This document shows, piece after piece, positions 1 through 7,720 of a stretch of DNA of 64,000 nt. Below the pieces are notes generated by a model that was not told the origin of the DNA, made no database searches, and saw only the letters and a program-made list of their open reading frames with translations. The position numbers were made by a program, and so were the translations under genes. How positions within the stretch are numbered: the first letter of the stretch is position 1; each line of letters begins with the position of its first letter. This DNA comes from Chryseobacterium binzhouense (GTDB lineage Bacteria; Bacteroidota; Bacteroidia; Flavobacteriales; Weeksellaceae), in assembly GCF_007474545.1 (NCBI RefSeq), contig NZ_VKOG01000001.1, positions 930,001-994,000 of the forward strand, given 5' to 3'.

Positions 1-446
1 CTAAGGTCTTCGTTTTTATCAAATCTGAACAATGCTTGCATAGATTCTTTAATTGCTTTAGCATATCCAAATCTGGTTAATTCATCTAATGAATCAACTC
101 TCTGCTGAAAAAAATCTTTCACAGAAGTAGATTTTATCTTGTTACCTGCTGATTGTGTTAAGAATTTTGTAACAATATCATTTAAATTGTAATCAAGCTC
201 TTCGGATTCCAGTTCTATTATTGCTTCATTAAGACGGGTATCTAGTTTTTTCAGAGTTTCGTTAATTTCACGTGCTTTGCCATGAGACGATTTCACTTTT
301 TTATTTTTGGCATCCCATTGATTCTCCTGTACGGAAAATGGTGTAGTCAAAATTTTAGATTTATTGCCTAGATATACTTTAAAAACAATTGGAAGACTTC
401 CGTCTGCTTTAGGTTTATTTCGTAGCATTAGTTGTGTTGTTGCCAT
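1..446 (-). CDS. Tyrosine-type site-specific integrase, N-terminal part (runs off the window)
   Basis: Read on the minus strand from ATG at 446, an open frame of 148 codons continues past position 1. It begins MATTQLMLRNKPKADGSLPI and goes on with VFKVYLGNKSKILTTPFSV and a QWDAKNKKVK stretch, the arm-DNA-binding domain pattern of Bacteroidota integrases, followed at about residues 105-148 by the start of a SAM-like core-binding domain (SVKDFFQQRVDSLDELTRFG). The catalytic domain lies outside the window. The gene points away from the tRNA fragment at 585, with its start 139 bp from it, a usual position for an integrase beside its own attachment site. I infer that it belongs to a second element lying to the left, not to the 20 kb element on the right. 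Confidence 0.85.
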   Translation of the reverse strand, partial: MATTQLMLRNKPKADGSLPIVFKVYLGNKSKILTTPFSVQENQWDAKNKKVKSSHGKAREINETLKKLDTRLNEAIIELESEELDYNLNDIVTKFLTQSAGNKIKSTSVKDFFQQRVDSLDELTRFGYAKAIKESMQALFRFDKNEDL

Positions 447-448
447 AG

Positions 449-498
449 GTCAAGTTATAGGTCAAGGTTGAAAGTCAAAAATAGTAAAAATAAGTCAA
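449..498. repeat. Four GTCAA motifs between integrase start and att site
   Basis: GTCAA occurs at 449-453, 461-465, 474-478 and 494-498; the first two lie in a repeated ATAGGTCAAG (12 bp apart) and the last two in a repeated AGTCAAAA (20 bp apart). The cluster lies just upstream of the integrase start and beside the tRNA-derived att site, where arm-type integrase or excisionase sites are expected. That role is inference; the tract is AT-rich and short. Confidence 0.35.
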
Positions 499-584
499 AA
501 TTCAAAATGAATTCTTGTTATAAGTGATTGAAAAACAGTATTATTGTAAATAAAAGTAAGCTAAAGTAAATACCGTGACCCCTT

Positions 585-629
585 ACTCATAATCAGGTGG
601 TCCCTGGTTCGAGCCCAGGTGGGACCACT
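585..629 (+). pseudogene. Displaced 3' half of a tRNA gene with anticodon CAU (att site of the left-hand element)
   Basis: ACTCATAATCAGG at 585-597 is an anticodon loop (CTCATAA) with the 3' anticodon stem, followed by a good T arm (CCTGG TTCGAGC CCAGG, 603-619) and acceptor strand TGGGACC plus discriminator A at 620-627. The 5' half (acceptor 5' strand, D arm) is missing: the bases before 585 do not form it, and the 5' anticodon stem base at position 584 no longer pairs. This is what remains when an element recombines in the anticodon loop and rebuilds the tRNA at its other end. The intact gene (elongator Met, or Ile read with lysidine) must lie outside the window. Confidence 0.85.
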
Positions 630-671
630 ACAAAAATTCGACAAGCCCCTATTTATGGGGCTTTTTTATTT
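616..671 (+). repeat. Left copy of 56-bp direct repeat (attachment site)
   Basis: This copy starts in the T arm of the tRNA fragment, runs over its 3' end and covers the terminator hairpin. It matches 21020-21075 at 55 of 56 positions (T at 637 against C at 21041). Weaker similarity goes on downstream: CGCTGAAATATA occurs at 684-695 and again at 21085-21096, so both copies carry old tRNA-downstream DNA. Together they bracket the accessory segment. Confidence 0.9.
643..667 (+). terminator. tRNA terminator, left copy
   Basis: AAGCCCC (643-649) pairs with GGGGCTT (657-663) and is followed by a T run; it sits 16 bp after the tRNA 3' end. It is the intrinsic terminator of the original tRNA, duplicated with the att site. 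Confidence 0.85.
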
Positions 672-930
672 GCCAAAATCGCAACGCTGAAATATACGCT
701 TAAACTTCCCCGGAAAAGCCTTGCTGGATTGACTTTGCAAGAATGTGTTTCTTTTTTAAAATAAATATTAAAATGATTATGTGATAATAAAAATTAAGAA
801 GTCATTTTACAAATTTATCTCAGAAATGTGTTTGTCTAAAGAGCATTAAAAAGTTTCCGTTTTCGTCAACTTGCAATATTTCCTTAAATTTCCATGAATA
901 TTTTTACCTTAGCCCTTCCAAAAGTCTTCT

Positions 931-1920
931 ATGCCAAAATATGAACGTATAAAAACTCATCTTACAGATCTTTCTCCTTTATCTGTTTCAAAGGTATTTG
1001 AGTTCTTGGATCAACTATATAGAAACGATTTGGAAAAAAGCTATTTCAGTGATAGCATTAAAAAGTATACGATTCAAGAACAATATTTTATATGCTATTA
1101 CGCTAAAATTTATTTCGGGGAATTAGATAACAGTTTTTTAAGTATAGAACTGGATAAAATATTTAAAACATCTGATGGTGAAAGAAATTCTGAAATTAGA
1201 AAATTAAAACATAATGCAGTTGATCTTTTACTGTATATTGATAATACACAATTTAAAACTCTGCAGAGAAGAGCAAAACTTATAAAAAAAAGAGCTACTG
1301 GCTTTGAAAAACATTTTTTTAAACCTAAAATGAGTAATTTAAGGTTTAGGCTTCCACTCTATTCTGTTCCTACAAAAATTACATACAAAGAAAATCCAGA
1401 GTTTGTTAGTAGCTTCTATTCTGAAGAAGATAAAGAATATGCTTTATCGACCGGAACAGAAATGTCAGTTATTGCATCTTCTGAATTTTTTGAGAATTTT
1501 AAAAATTATTTTTTTAGTGCTTTTGAAAATGAGTTAGATTATGAGCAGATAGGTATGTTATTTATCAATTCATTTTCTTTTACAGGTAATAATGATATTG
1601 TAGAGTTATTGGATTTAGAGTTTGATAATAGCACTGTAATTCACAATATTTTTTTCAAAATTTATAAAAAATATAATGAAATCCAATCAGAATTAACTGA
1701 TCATATAGCGAACCAGAGGGAAGCTACTAAGAACTTTAAAAAAGCACGTAAAAAATTGCTGAATAAAGTTCGAATATATACTGCTACAAAAAAGGATTTT
1801 ATGAAGGTTATGTATAATGCATTTCCTCAGATTCGAGAGTCTTATTCTTCGTTTAAGAAAAAAAATACTAAAATTACTCTGGAGCAATACTTGACTACCA
1901 AAAGCAGAAACATAAAATAG
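931..1920 (+). CDS. Hypothetical protein of the accessory element (329 aa)
   Basis: I do not recognise this protein. It is a soluble, lysine- and phenylalanine-rich sequence of 329 residues with no signal peptide or membrane segment. Residues 255-290 are strongly basic (IANQREATKNFKKARKKLL) and may form a helix or coiled coil; the C-terminus is also basic (SFKKKNTKITLEQYL). The start ATG at 931 is the first in the frame and is preceded by an AT-rich leader. It is the first gene inside the 56-bp repeat and reads the same way as the replication genes behind it, but 152 bp separate it from the next gene, so it is probably a separate transcript. A DNA-binding or element-maintenance role would be a guess. 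Confidence 0.75.
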   Translation: MPKYERIKTHLTDLSPLSVSKVFEFLDQLYRNDLEKSYFSDSIKKYTIQEQYFICYYAKIYFGELDNSFLSIELDKIFKTSDGERNSEIRKLKHNAVDLLLYIDNTQFKTLQRRAKLIKKRATGFEKHFFKPKMSNLRFRLPLYSVPTKITYKENPEFVSSFYSEEDKEYALSTGTEMSVIASSEFFENFKNYFFSAFENELDYEQIGMLFINSFSFTGNNDIVELLDLEFDNSTVIHNIFFKIYKKYNEIQSELTDHIANQREATKNFKKARKKLLNKVRIYTATKKDFMKVMYNAFPQIRESYSSFKKKNTKITLEQYLTTKSRNIK

Positions 1921-1982
1921 TTATTAGACTAGGTTTCAGAATTTTCTCAATCCCCCTCAAAAGGATTTTTACTTTTTATAAG

Positions 1983-2018
1983 TGCGTAAAAAATTCATTA
2001 AATTTTTGATTTTACGCA
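1983..2018. promoter_or_regulatory. Hairpin upstream of the HTH gene
   Basis: TGCGTAAAA (1983-1991) pairs perfectly with TTTTACGCA (2010-2018), and the AT-rich interior (AATT/AATT) extends the stem. It lies 54 bp before the HTH gene. TGCGTAAA recurs at the start of the helicase gene (2382-2389). It may be an operator for the HTH protein or the terminator of the preceding gene; the sequence does not decide. Confidence 0.45.
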
Positions 2019-2072
2019 TTTCACTTAAAATTTTCATTATTCTATATAAACTTGCATCAGCAAAATTGAGTA

Positions 2073-2381
2073 ATGGATACCAACGCACTAACATATCATC
2101 TAGCAAAAGTTTTTTCAGAACTGGAAGTTCGGATTGCGGAGAGAGTACTATCTCTGCTAACGGAGCAAGGTTTGGGATTGGCAGGGACGCCTGTGGGTCA
2201 GGAGAAGCTTTTGACTGATAAGCAGTTATGCGAACAGCTTCAGATCTCAATTTCACACTTCCACAATTTTAAGAGAACTCATTCCGGCTTTCCTTCTTAT
2301 ACGATCGGTAAGAATGTTAGGTATAAGCTTTCTGAGGTTTTGGAGTTCACTAAAATTCAATCATTAAAAAATAAGAAATAA
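2073..2381 (+). CDS. Small HTH DNA-binding protein (excisionase / MerR-like HTH_17 type)
   Basis: A protein of 102 residues. Its C-terminal half, LLTDKQLCEQLQISISHF followed by GFPSYTIGKNVRYKLSEVLEF, is the helix-turn-helix and wing pattern of HTH_17/excisionase-like proteins (xPxxxIGxxxRYxxxEV). The N-terminal half (residues 5-40) is helical, perhaps for dimerisation. Such proteins in Bacteroidota mobile elements act as recombination directionality factors or as regulators of the replication operon. Its stop overlaps the helicase start by one base (TAATG), so the two are translationally coupled and belong to one operon. The choice between excisionase and repressor cannot be made from sequence. 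Confidence 0.8.
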   Translation: MDTNALTYHLAKVFSELEVRIAERVLSLLTEQGLGLAGTPVGQEKLLTDKQLCEQLQISISHFHNFKRTHSGFPSYTIGKNVRYKLSEVLEFTKIQSLKNKK

Positions 2382-3946
2382 TGCGTAAAGTAAAAATACC
2401 CGCAGGGATCATTCTTGTGCCTTGGTACATAGTTGATGGGAAATATGTCAGAATAAAAACCATTGATTTTCTGAATTTCCTTGTCTTTCTAAATATTATG
2501 GTCGCTAAAATAGGCAAAGAAAGAGAATATGTATTTATTGAGAATAATATTATCAGAATCATTGAAGTGTCAGACATTGTACAGATGTTACTCCAATGGC
2601 TGGATGAGAATTTTGTAAAATTTGAAGCAGAAGTTCCTATAGATGATGTTAAAGAGGCTTTTATCATTAAATCAAGCATGTTGTTCGATAAGACAACGCT
2701 TTTTTTTCTGAAAGAAATTGAGTTCAAACAGAAATTTGACTCTAAGGATGAAAGCTATCTTTATTTTCTAAATACGGCTGTAAAAGTTAACAGGGATGGC
2801 ATTGATCTCATAAAATACAAAGACTTAGAATGGCTGATAATGGATGAGCAAGTTGTAAAACGTAATTTTTTCCTTCCGAAGAAAGCGATTACTAGGCTCA
2901 TTATTCCATATCAAATATTTATCTGGAATATCGCTGGACAAGACGAAGTAAGATACAAGGCTTTTATGTCCGTTATCGGTTATCTGCTTCATCGGTATCA
3001 GGATGCAGCTAATGCTAAAGCTATTAATCTTCTTGATGAAACAGAAGAAACTGATCTTGCAGAAGGAGGTAGAGGAAAATCGTTGTTTGTCAAAGCAATT
3101 GGGTTTATGGTTGCTGTCTGTGCGTTATCAGGTAAAGATTTTACAGGAAACAACATTTTTGCTTTCCAAAGGGTCAGCCGTTATACAGCTGTTTTATTAA
3201 TAGATGATGCAGGGCATAACCTGAGATTTGAAGTTTTTTATAATCGGATCACTGACGGCTTTACAGTTAATGTCAAATATAAGCAGGAATACCACATTCC
3301 TTTCGAGGAATCCCCTAAGGTTGTGATTACCAGCAACCACATCTTGAAAGCTCTCGCTGGGAACAGTACAGACAGGAGAAGATATGAGATAGAATTGAGT
3401 TCACACTATGGAAAAGATTTAACTGTATATGATGATTTCGGACATTATTTCTTTACAGACTGGGATCAGAGGCAGTGGGACGAATTTACTTTGTATATGC
3501 TAAGCTGTGTTCAGCTGTATTTAACAGAAGGATTAATAGAAGCTCCATCTATCCACCTAAATGAGCGGAGATTGGTTTCTGAACTTGGAATTGAATTCTT
3601 GGATTTTATGGAAGAGGAACTACAAGGAAAAACCAAGCTTCATAAAAAAGAGCTGTTCAGCAAGTTTTCAAAAGGTGGGTATGTCAATCAAAGGTATCTC
3701 CCGAATCAGAGGACATTTACCACAAAGGTTAAGAAATATCTTGAATACAAGCAGATTCCTTACAGAGAGATTCCTCTGAATACCAAAATGTACTTTGAAA
3801 TTCTAAGTGAAAAGGACTTAAAGCCAATGATTACTATTGATAGCGTTGATACCGACTACAGGACAGTTGATACCGCTAATAAATTGACACGGCTGGTTAA
3901 TCAGTTACAGAAATTTTTCAGTACTGATAATACCACTAAAAATTAA
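2381..3946 (+). CDS. SF3-type replicative helicase (phage/plasmid primase-helicase C-terminal family)
   Basis: A 521-residue protein. The ATPase core has a Walker A motif EGGRGKS at about residues 228-234, Walker B VLLIDD at about 271-276 and an SF3 motif C-like strand VVITSNH at about 314-320, followed by an arginine-rich DRRRYEIEL. This order and spacing fit the D5/P4-type superfamily 3 helicases of phages and plasmids. Residues 1-200 show no motif of an archaeo-eukaryotic or DnaG primase that I can see, so priming may come from elsewhere; the C-terminal 120 residues may be a winged-helix segment. It is coupled to the HTH gene upstream and followed 18 bp later by the exonuclease gene, making a replication operon of helicase, exonuclease and polymerase. 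Confidence 0.85.
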   Translation: MRKVKIPAGIILVPWYIVDGKYVRIKTIDFLNFLVFLNIMVAKIGKEREYVFIENNIIRIIEVSDIVQMLLQWLDENFVKFEAEVPIDDVKEAFIIKSSMLFDKTTLFFLKEIEFKQKFDSKDESYLYFLNTAVKVNRDGIDLIKYKDLEWLIMDEQVVKRNFFLPKKAITRLIIPYQIFIWNIAGQDEVRYKAFMSVIGYLLHRYQDAANAKAINLLDETEETDLAEGGRGKSLFVKAIGFMVAVCALSGKDFTGNNIFAFQRVSRYTAVLLIDDAGHNLRFEVFYNRITDGFTVNVKYKQEYHIPFEESPKVVITSNHILKALAGNSTDRRRYEIELSSHYGKDLTVYDDFGHYFFTDWDQRQWDEFTLYMLSCVQLYLTEGLIEAPSIHLNERRLVSELGIEFLDFMEEELQGKTKLHKKELFSKFSKGGYVNQRYLPNQRTFTTKVKKYLEYKQIPYREIPLNTKMYFEILSEKDLKPMITIDSVDTDYRTVDTANKLTRLVNQLQKFFSTDNTTKN

Positions 3947-3964
3947 TTATTAAAACGTAACAAT

Positions 3965-4465
3965 ATGAATAAAAGAAAGATCCTTGTCATGGACTTGGAG
4001 ACTACGGGATTAGACCCATTTACAGACCATATAGTGAGTGTTGCTGTATCTGTTGAAAAAGGAAAGGGATTTAATATCGTTCTCCCTTTTTATAAAAATA
4101 AAGCCAAGGCTAAAGAGTTCTTACAGCCATTGCTTCCGATACTTGAAGATGAAACGATTACCAAAGTCTTTTCCAATGCTAAGTTTGAATTAAAATTCTT
4201 TCATCAGTACGGAATTGAAATTAAAGGTGAAATCAGGGATACCATGATTTTAGATTATCTCTTGGATCCTAACCGTAAAACCCACGGACTAAAGGAAATT
4301 TCAGAACGACATCTGCAATACCACCAAATTTCCTTTGAAGAAATGTTAAACGGTAGGGTTATCACCGAAGTTCCGAAAGAAGAACTCTCCAAATATGCCT
4401 GTGAAGATACAGACCTGACTTTACAATTGTATCATTACTTAACTCAACAACTAAATCATAACTAA
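3965..4465 (+). CDS. DNA polymerase I-type 3'-5' exonuclease domain as a separate protein
   Basis: A 166-residue DEDDy exonuclease. Exo I is DLETTG at residues 10-15, Exo II is SNAKFELKFF (Glu at the place where most PolA proteins have Asp), a further Asp lies in RDTMILDYLL, and Exo III is YACED near residue 145 with the Tyr-x3-Asp signature. The length is that of the proofreading domain alone; there is no polymerase part and no 5'-3' nuclease. The polymerase domain follows as its own gene one base after this stop, so the two are made together and presumably assemble as one proofreading polymerase on the element's DNA. The separation is not a frameshift artefact: the stop, the gap and the new ATG are clean. 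Confidence 0.88.
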   Translation: MNKRKILVMDLETTGLDPFTDHIVSVAVSVEKGKGFNIVLPFYKNKAKAKEFLQPLLPILEDETITKVFSNAKFELKFFHQYGIEIKGEIRDTMILDYLLDPNRKTHGLKEISERHLQYHQISFEEMLNGRVITEVPKEELSKYACEDTDLTLQLYHYLTQQLNHN

Positions 4466-4466
4466 A

Positions 4467-5738
4467 ATGGATATAGCTATTAATCAGTTAGAACACGATT
4501 TAATACGTGTTCTCGCTAAAATCGAATTCAGTGGTGTAAAAATAGACACGAAGAAATTAGAACGTGTAGAACATCAGCTATTGAATCGACTACAAATGAC
4601 CACTGAAAAAATATCAGAAATCGCGGGATCAGAAATTAATCTTAACAGCAATGAACAGCTGAGTACTCTGCTTTTTGAAACGTTAGAAATTCAACCGAAA
4701 GTTACTACCAAAGGTAAATCGGGATTGATTTCTGTTGATAAATCACACTTAGAGAAACTGAAAGAGGATCACGAAATTGTATCACTCATCTTGGATTATA
4801 GGAAAACCAACACTCTGTTAAACTTCTGTAATCAATTGAAAGAAATTCACCCGAAAACAAAAAGACTTCATTGCAACTTAAATCAGATAGAAACAGCTAC
4901 AGGACGATTTAGCTGTAGTAATCCGAATTTACAGAATATTCCTAATGTAAAACTTAAGGACAACGAAACTGATGAACTTAAAATTATCGCTTCCAAGTTC
5001 AGAGAGGTTTTTATTGCTGAAAAAGGATGTTTATTGATTGGTGCAGATTATTCGCAGATTGAACTTAGGGTTATGGCTGAGATAAGTCAGGACAGCTTTT
5101 TACTCCATGCTTATAATAATGGTATCGATATTCACGAACTAACGGCTTCTAAAGTGTTTAATTGTAAAATTTCGGAAGTAAGCGAAGAACAGAGGAAGAT
5201 TGCCAAAACAATCAACTTTGGACTAATCTACGGAATGTCAGCGGTAGGTTTAGCGGAATCTCTTACAGCAATTACAAAGAAACATCATTTTAAGGAAGAT
5301 GCTGAAAAAATGATGTCAGATTATTTTGCCGAGTTCAATGGAGTAAAATCCTGCTTGGAAGGATTAGTGGATTATGCAGATCATCATGGTTATTCCAGAA
5401 CATTGTTCGGACGTACTAGGCCAATTCCCGAACTGTCTTCTAATGATTTGAGTACTCGAGAGAAAGGAAAACGCCTTGCAATGAATTCTCCTGTACAGGG
5501 AAGCGCAGCCGATATTATCAAAATGGCAATGGTTAACTGTGACAAAGCGATGTCAGCAAAGAGGTTGCATTCAAAAATCATACTTCAAATTCATGATGAA
5601 CTACTTTTTGAAGTCCCTGAAGATGAAGTCGCGATTATGGAAAAAGTGATAAAATATGAGATGGAGAATGTTGTAAGGCTGTCTATACCTCTTACAATAG
5701 AGCTTGGTAAAGGTGAAAATTGGGCAGTAGCTCATTAA
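4467..5738 (+). CDS. Family A DNA polymerase, polymerase domain only
   Basis: A 423-residue protein equal in extent to the thumb-fingers-palm part of Pol I. Motif A is ADYSQIELRVMAEIS (catalytic Asp), motif B RKIAKTINFGLIYG (Arg, Lys, Phe, Tyr in the expected spacing), and motif C QIHDELLFEV (His-Asp-Glu); the upstream TATGRFSCSNPNLQNIP is the template-binding segment. The N-terminal residues 1-130 form the thumb. It has neither exonuclease nor 5'-3' nuclease domains; the exonuclease is the preceding gene. All catalytic residues are intact, so it should be an active polymerase serving element replication rather than the host polA, which is normally a single protein of about 900 residues. Confidence 0.93.
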   Translation: MDIAINQLEHDLIRVLAKIEFSGVKIDTKKLERVEHQLLNRLQMTTEKISEIAGSEINLNSNEQLSTLLFETLEIQPKVTTKGKSGLISVDKSHLEKLKEDHEIVSLILDYRKTNTLLNFCNQLKEIHPKTKRLHCNLNQIETATGRFSCSNPNLQNIPNVKLKDNETDELKIIASKFREVFIAEKGCLLIGADYSQIELRVMAEISQDSFLLHAYNNGIDIHELTASKVFNCKISEVSEEQRKIAKTINFGLIYGMSAVGLAESLTAITKKHHFKEDAEKMMSDYFAEFNGVKSCLEGLVDYADHHGYSRTLFGRTRPIPELSSNDLSTREKGKRLAMNSPVQGSAADIIKMAMVNCDKAMSAKRLHSKIILQIHDELLFEVPEDEVAIMEKVIKYEMENVVRLSIPLTIELGKGENWAVAH

Positions 5739-5770
5739 ATAATATTATTAATTCTAAAATCATAAAAAAA

Positions 5771-6484
5771 ATGACAGAAGTAAATTTTAAAACTGTAAAT
5801 ATTGGTAATGTAACCAATGTACAACAAAACAATTCGAATATGTCAAAATTCGAGACAGCCGACGATTTGTTATGGATTTCGAATATACAGCTAATCGTCA
5901 AAAATGTGAACTTAAAAAATATTTATTGGCGAAATCTAATAAAAAAGAAGTCTAAAGAAGAAGCTTTTAAGCTTGATCCTAATGTATATAGTTCGTATGA
6001 ATATGACCTACTTGTAAAATTCTCAAATGAAAAAATAGTACTTGATTTAGAAATGCCGGCATATTTCATTGATCTTATAGAAAATAAAACTGACAGGAAT
6101 TTGTGGGATAATCTAAGACATGTAATTATAAAACTTCTGAATATTGATATTTCTAGTGCTAAAGTGAAAGGTTTAAGATTTATATTGAGTAAATCGATTG
6201 AAGATGAAGCCCACTTTAATAACAAGATTGAACTTGAAGGATATACACAAGACTACGAAACAGCAAGTTCCAGAAAATTTATTAGTGTTGATAGAAAAAT
6301 AGAATATAATATATATAAATATTCTGTAAGCAATGAAATTGTTATTAATGAAGCTGTTACAATAAAAAAGAGACATGAATTTTTAAAATTACGTAATTAC
6401 TCAGATTTTATGAATTCATATTTGGAAACAGAAATGCGAGAAATCATTTTCGAGCATAGAAAAATGCTAAAAATCCACAACTAA
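5771..6484 (+). CDS. Hypothetical protein related to the next gene product (237 aa)
   Basis: I start this gene at ATG 5771, because the 17 codons before it overlap the polymerase end and look non-coding, and MTEVNFKTVNIGNV is a natural start. No family is recognised. The middle part (residues 60-145) resembles residues 75-150 of the next protein: a strand pair ending in MPAYF here and MPYFL there, then a helix with LLNIDISSAKVKGL here and ILNIDIEKSKILEF there. The two are probably divergent copies. There is no signal peptide or membrane segment. Its place directly after the polymerase suggests a replication or copy-control job, but that is context only. Confidence 0.7.
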   Translation: MTEVNFKTVNIGNVTNVQQNNSNMSKFETADDLLWISNIQLIVKNVNLKNIYWRNLIKKKSKEEAFKLDPNVYSSYEYDLLVKFSNEKIVLDLEMPAYFIDLIENKTDRNLWDNLRHVIIKLLNIDISSAKVKGLRFILSKSIEDEAHFNNKIELEGYTQDYETASSRKFISVDRKIEYNIYKYSVSNEIVINEAVTIKKRHEFLKLRNYSDFMNSYLETEMREIIFEHRKMLKIHN

Positions 6485-6515
6485 CTCCTAAGGCTTTATA
6501 AAATATTAAAATTTC

Positions 6516-6541
6516 AGCCTAATCTCACATTAGGTTAGGCT
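6516..6541. terminator. Hairpin between the two related hypothetical genes
   Basis: AGCCTAA (6516-6522) can pair with TTAGGCT (6535-6541), and, exclusively, CCTAAT (6518-6523) with ATTAGG (6529-6534). No long T run follows on either strand. It could be a weak terminator, a processing site or an operator. A longer inverted repeat with related TTAGG/CCTAA sequence flanks the far end of the next gene (7617-7664). Confidence 0.45.
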
Positions 6542-6577
6542 AATTATTTTCAAAAATATAAATAATTAAATACATAC

Positions 6578-7591
6578 ATGACAACAAAAGTAGAATTCAT
6601 AGGTAGTACAGCCGATTTGAATACCAACAAAGCAATTAACAACCACAAAAATTTTACAGCAATGGAAAAGTCAAAATCAATTAATTTCTACAATAATCAG
6701 GTAGATTTTATCTCACTACGAATCTCAAAAGAAGATTCAGCATCAATAAAAATGGAAAACCTTACCGAACATCCTGTTTTGAAAAACCAATATACCATCA
6801 ACAGTGAAGATGATGAGCATCTTAAAAATATTGCGCTGTACTTTAAAAAAGACGGAAGCATCATTTTGAAATCCAGCATGCCTTATTTTTTGTATGGACA
6901 CAATCACGTTAGATTTAACGAAGACAAAATCGCTGAATTTGCAAATAAAATCAGAGAGATACTGAATATTGATATTGAAAAATCAAAAATACTTGAGTTT
7001 GAATATGGTGCGTTTGAAAAGGTATCGATAGATATGAAATCATATCTAAATAATCTAATTGGACTTAAAGAATGGGACTTAGAGTATAATAAAGGTGGTA
7101 TGAAAATGTTCGGAAATTCAAAATTAGGTTTGCACTACAAAATTTATAATGCTGTTGCCAATGCTAAAATGAAAGGTACATTGATTAAAGGCTGTTTTCC
7201 TTCCGAGGGAATTATGAAGCATGAATTAAAATTCAGCAATCCAAAAAAATATTTTGGAATTGATCTTTATTTTGAAGATTTGATGATTAACGATTATACT
7301 GAAGAAGATTACATTATAGTTAACAGACTTAGTCGTTTATTATGTAAACTGCGAAATAGCTTAGTTGAGAAAGCAGATTATCAATTTTTTCCGCAGAAAA
7401 CAGATGTATCAAACATTCTTTATGCTGTTCTTAAAAATATTGAACAAATGAAAGACGTAGCATTCCAAATACCTATTTACAAAGAGATTTTAGAGCTTAT
7501 TAATATGATGGACTTATCACCGTCACAAAAAAGCAAACGAAAAAAATCTATAGAAGAGCTTGAAGATTCTTACGATCCTGCACCCTTTTAG
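6578..7591 (+). CDS. Hypothetical protein, possible replication-initiation-like protein (337 aa)
   Basis: A 337-residue soluble protein. The segment DGSIILKSSMPYFLYGHNHV (about 92-111) has the look of the N-terminal part of phage/plasmid replication initiation factors, in which a strand leads to a small-residue, Asn/His-rich loop; further on, GLKEWDLEYNKGGMKMFGN and LKHEL-type strands fit the same broad pattern. I see no HUH motif or clear Rep_trans tyrosine motif, so this is weak. It is similar to the preceding gene product in residues 75-150. The C-terminal 40 residues are charged. It lies between two hairpins and upstream of the integrase, in a replication region, which supports but does not prove the idea. 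Confidence 0.65.
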   Translation: MTTKVEFIGSTADLNTNKAINNHKNFTAMEKSKSINFYNNQVDFISLRISKEDSASIKMENLTEHPVLKNQYTINSEDDEHLKNIALYFKKDGSIILKSSMPYFLYGHNHVRFNEDKIAEFANKIREILNIDIEKSKILEFEYGAFEKVSIDMKSYLNNLIGLKEWDLEYNKGGMKMFGNSKLGLHYKIYNAVANAKMKGTLIKGCFPSEGIMKHELKFSNPKKYFGIDLYFEDLMINDYTEEDYIIVNRLSRLLCKLRNSLVEKADYQFFPQKTDVSNILYAVLKNIEQMKDVAFQIPIYKEILELINMMDLSPSQKSKRKKSIEELEDSYDPAPF

Positions 7592-7616
7592 ATAATTTTC
7601 AAAAAGTTAATGAAGA

Positions 7617-7664
7617 AACTTTAGCCCTAACTGTTGTAGCGCATAGTGGTTTAGGGCTAAAGTT
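7617..7664. repeat. 14-bp perfect inverted repeat upstream of the integrase
   Basis: AACTTTAGCCCTAA (7617-7630) and TTAGGGCTAAAGTT (7651-7664) are perfect inverted copies around a 20-nt spacer. No T run follows on the + strand. The position, 57 bp before the integrase start, fits an operator, a recombinase site or a terminator of the gene before. Confidence 0.6.
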
Positions 7665-7720
7665 ACCACAACAAAACTATGTCGCAAAATTTACAGTTAG
7701 CAATCTAAAAAATTAAAATA

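Noticed and set aside
1-446. The left integrase belonging to the 20.4 kb element
   Set aside because: It is outside the 56-bp repeat and reads away from it; a complete integrase exists inside the segment. It more likely belongs to the neighbouring element.
585-629. A functional tRNA gene at this place
   Set aside because: Only the part from the anticodon loop to the 3' end is present; the acceptor 5' strand and D arm are missing upstream.
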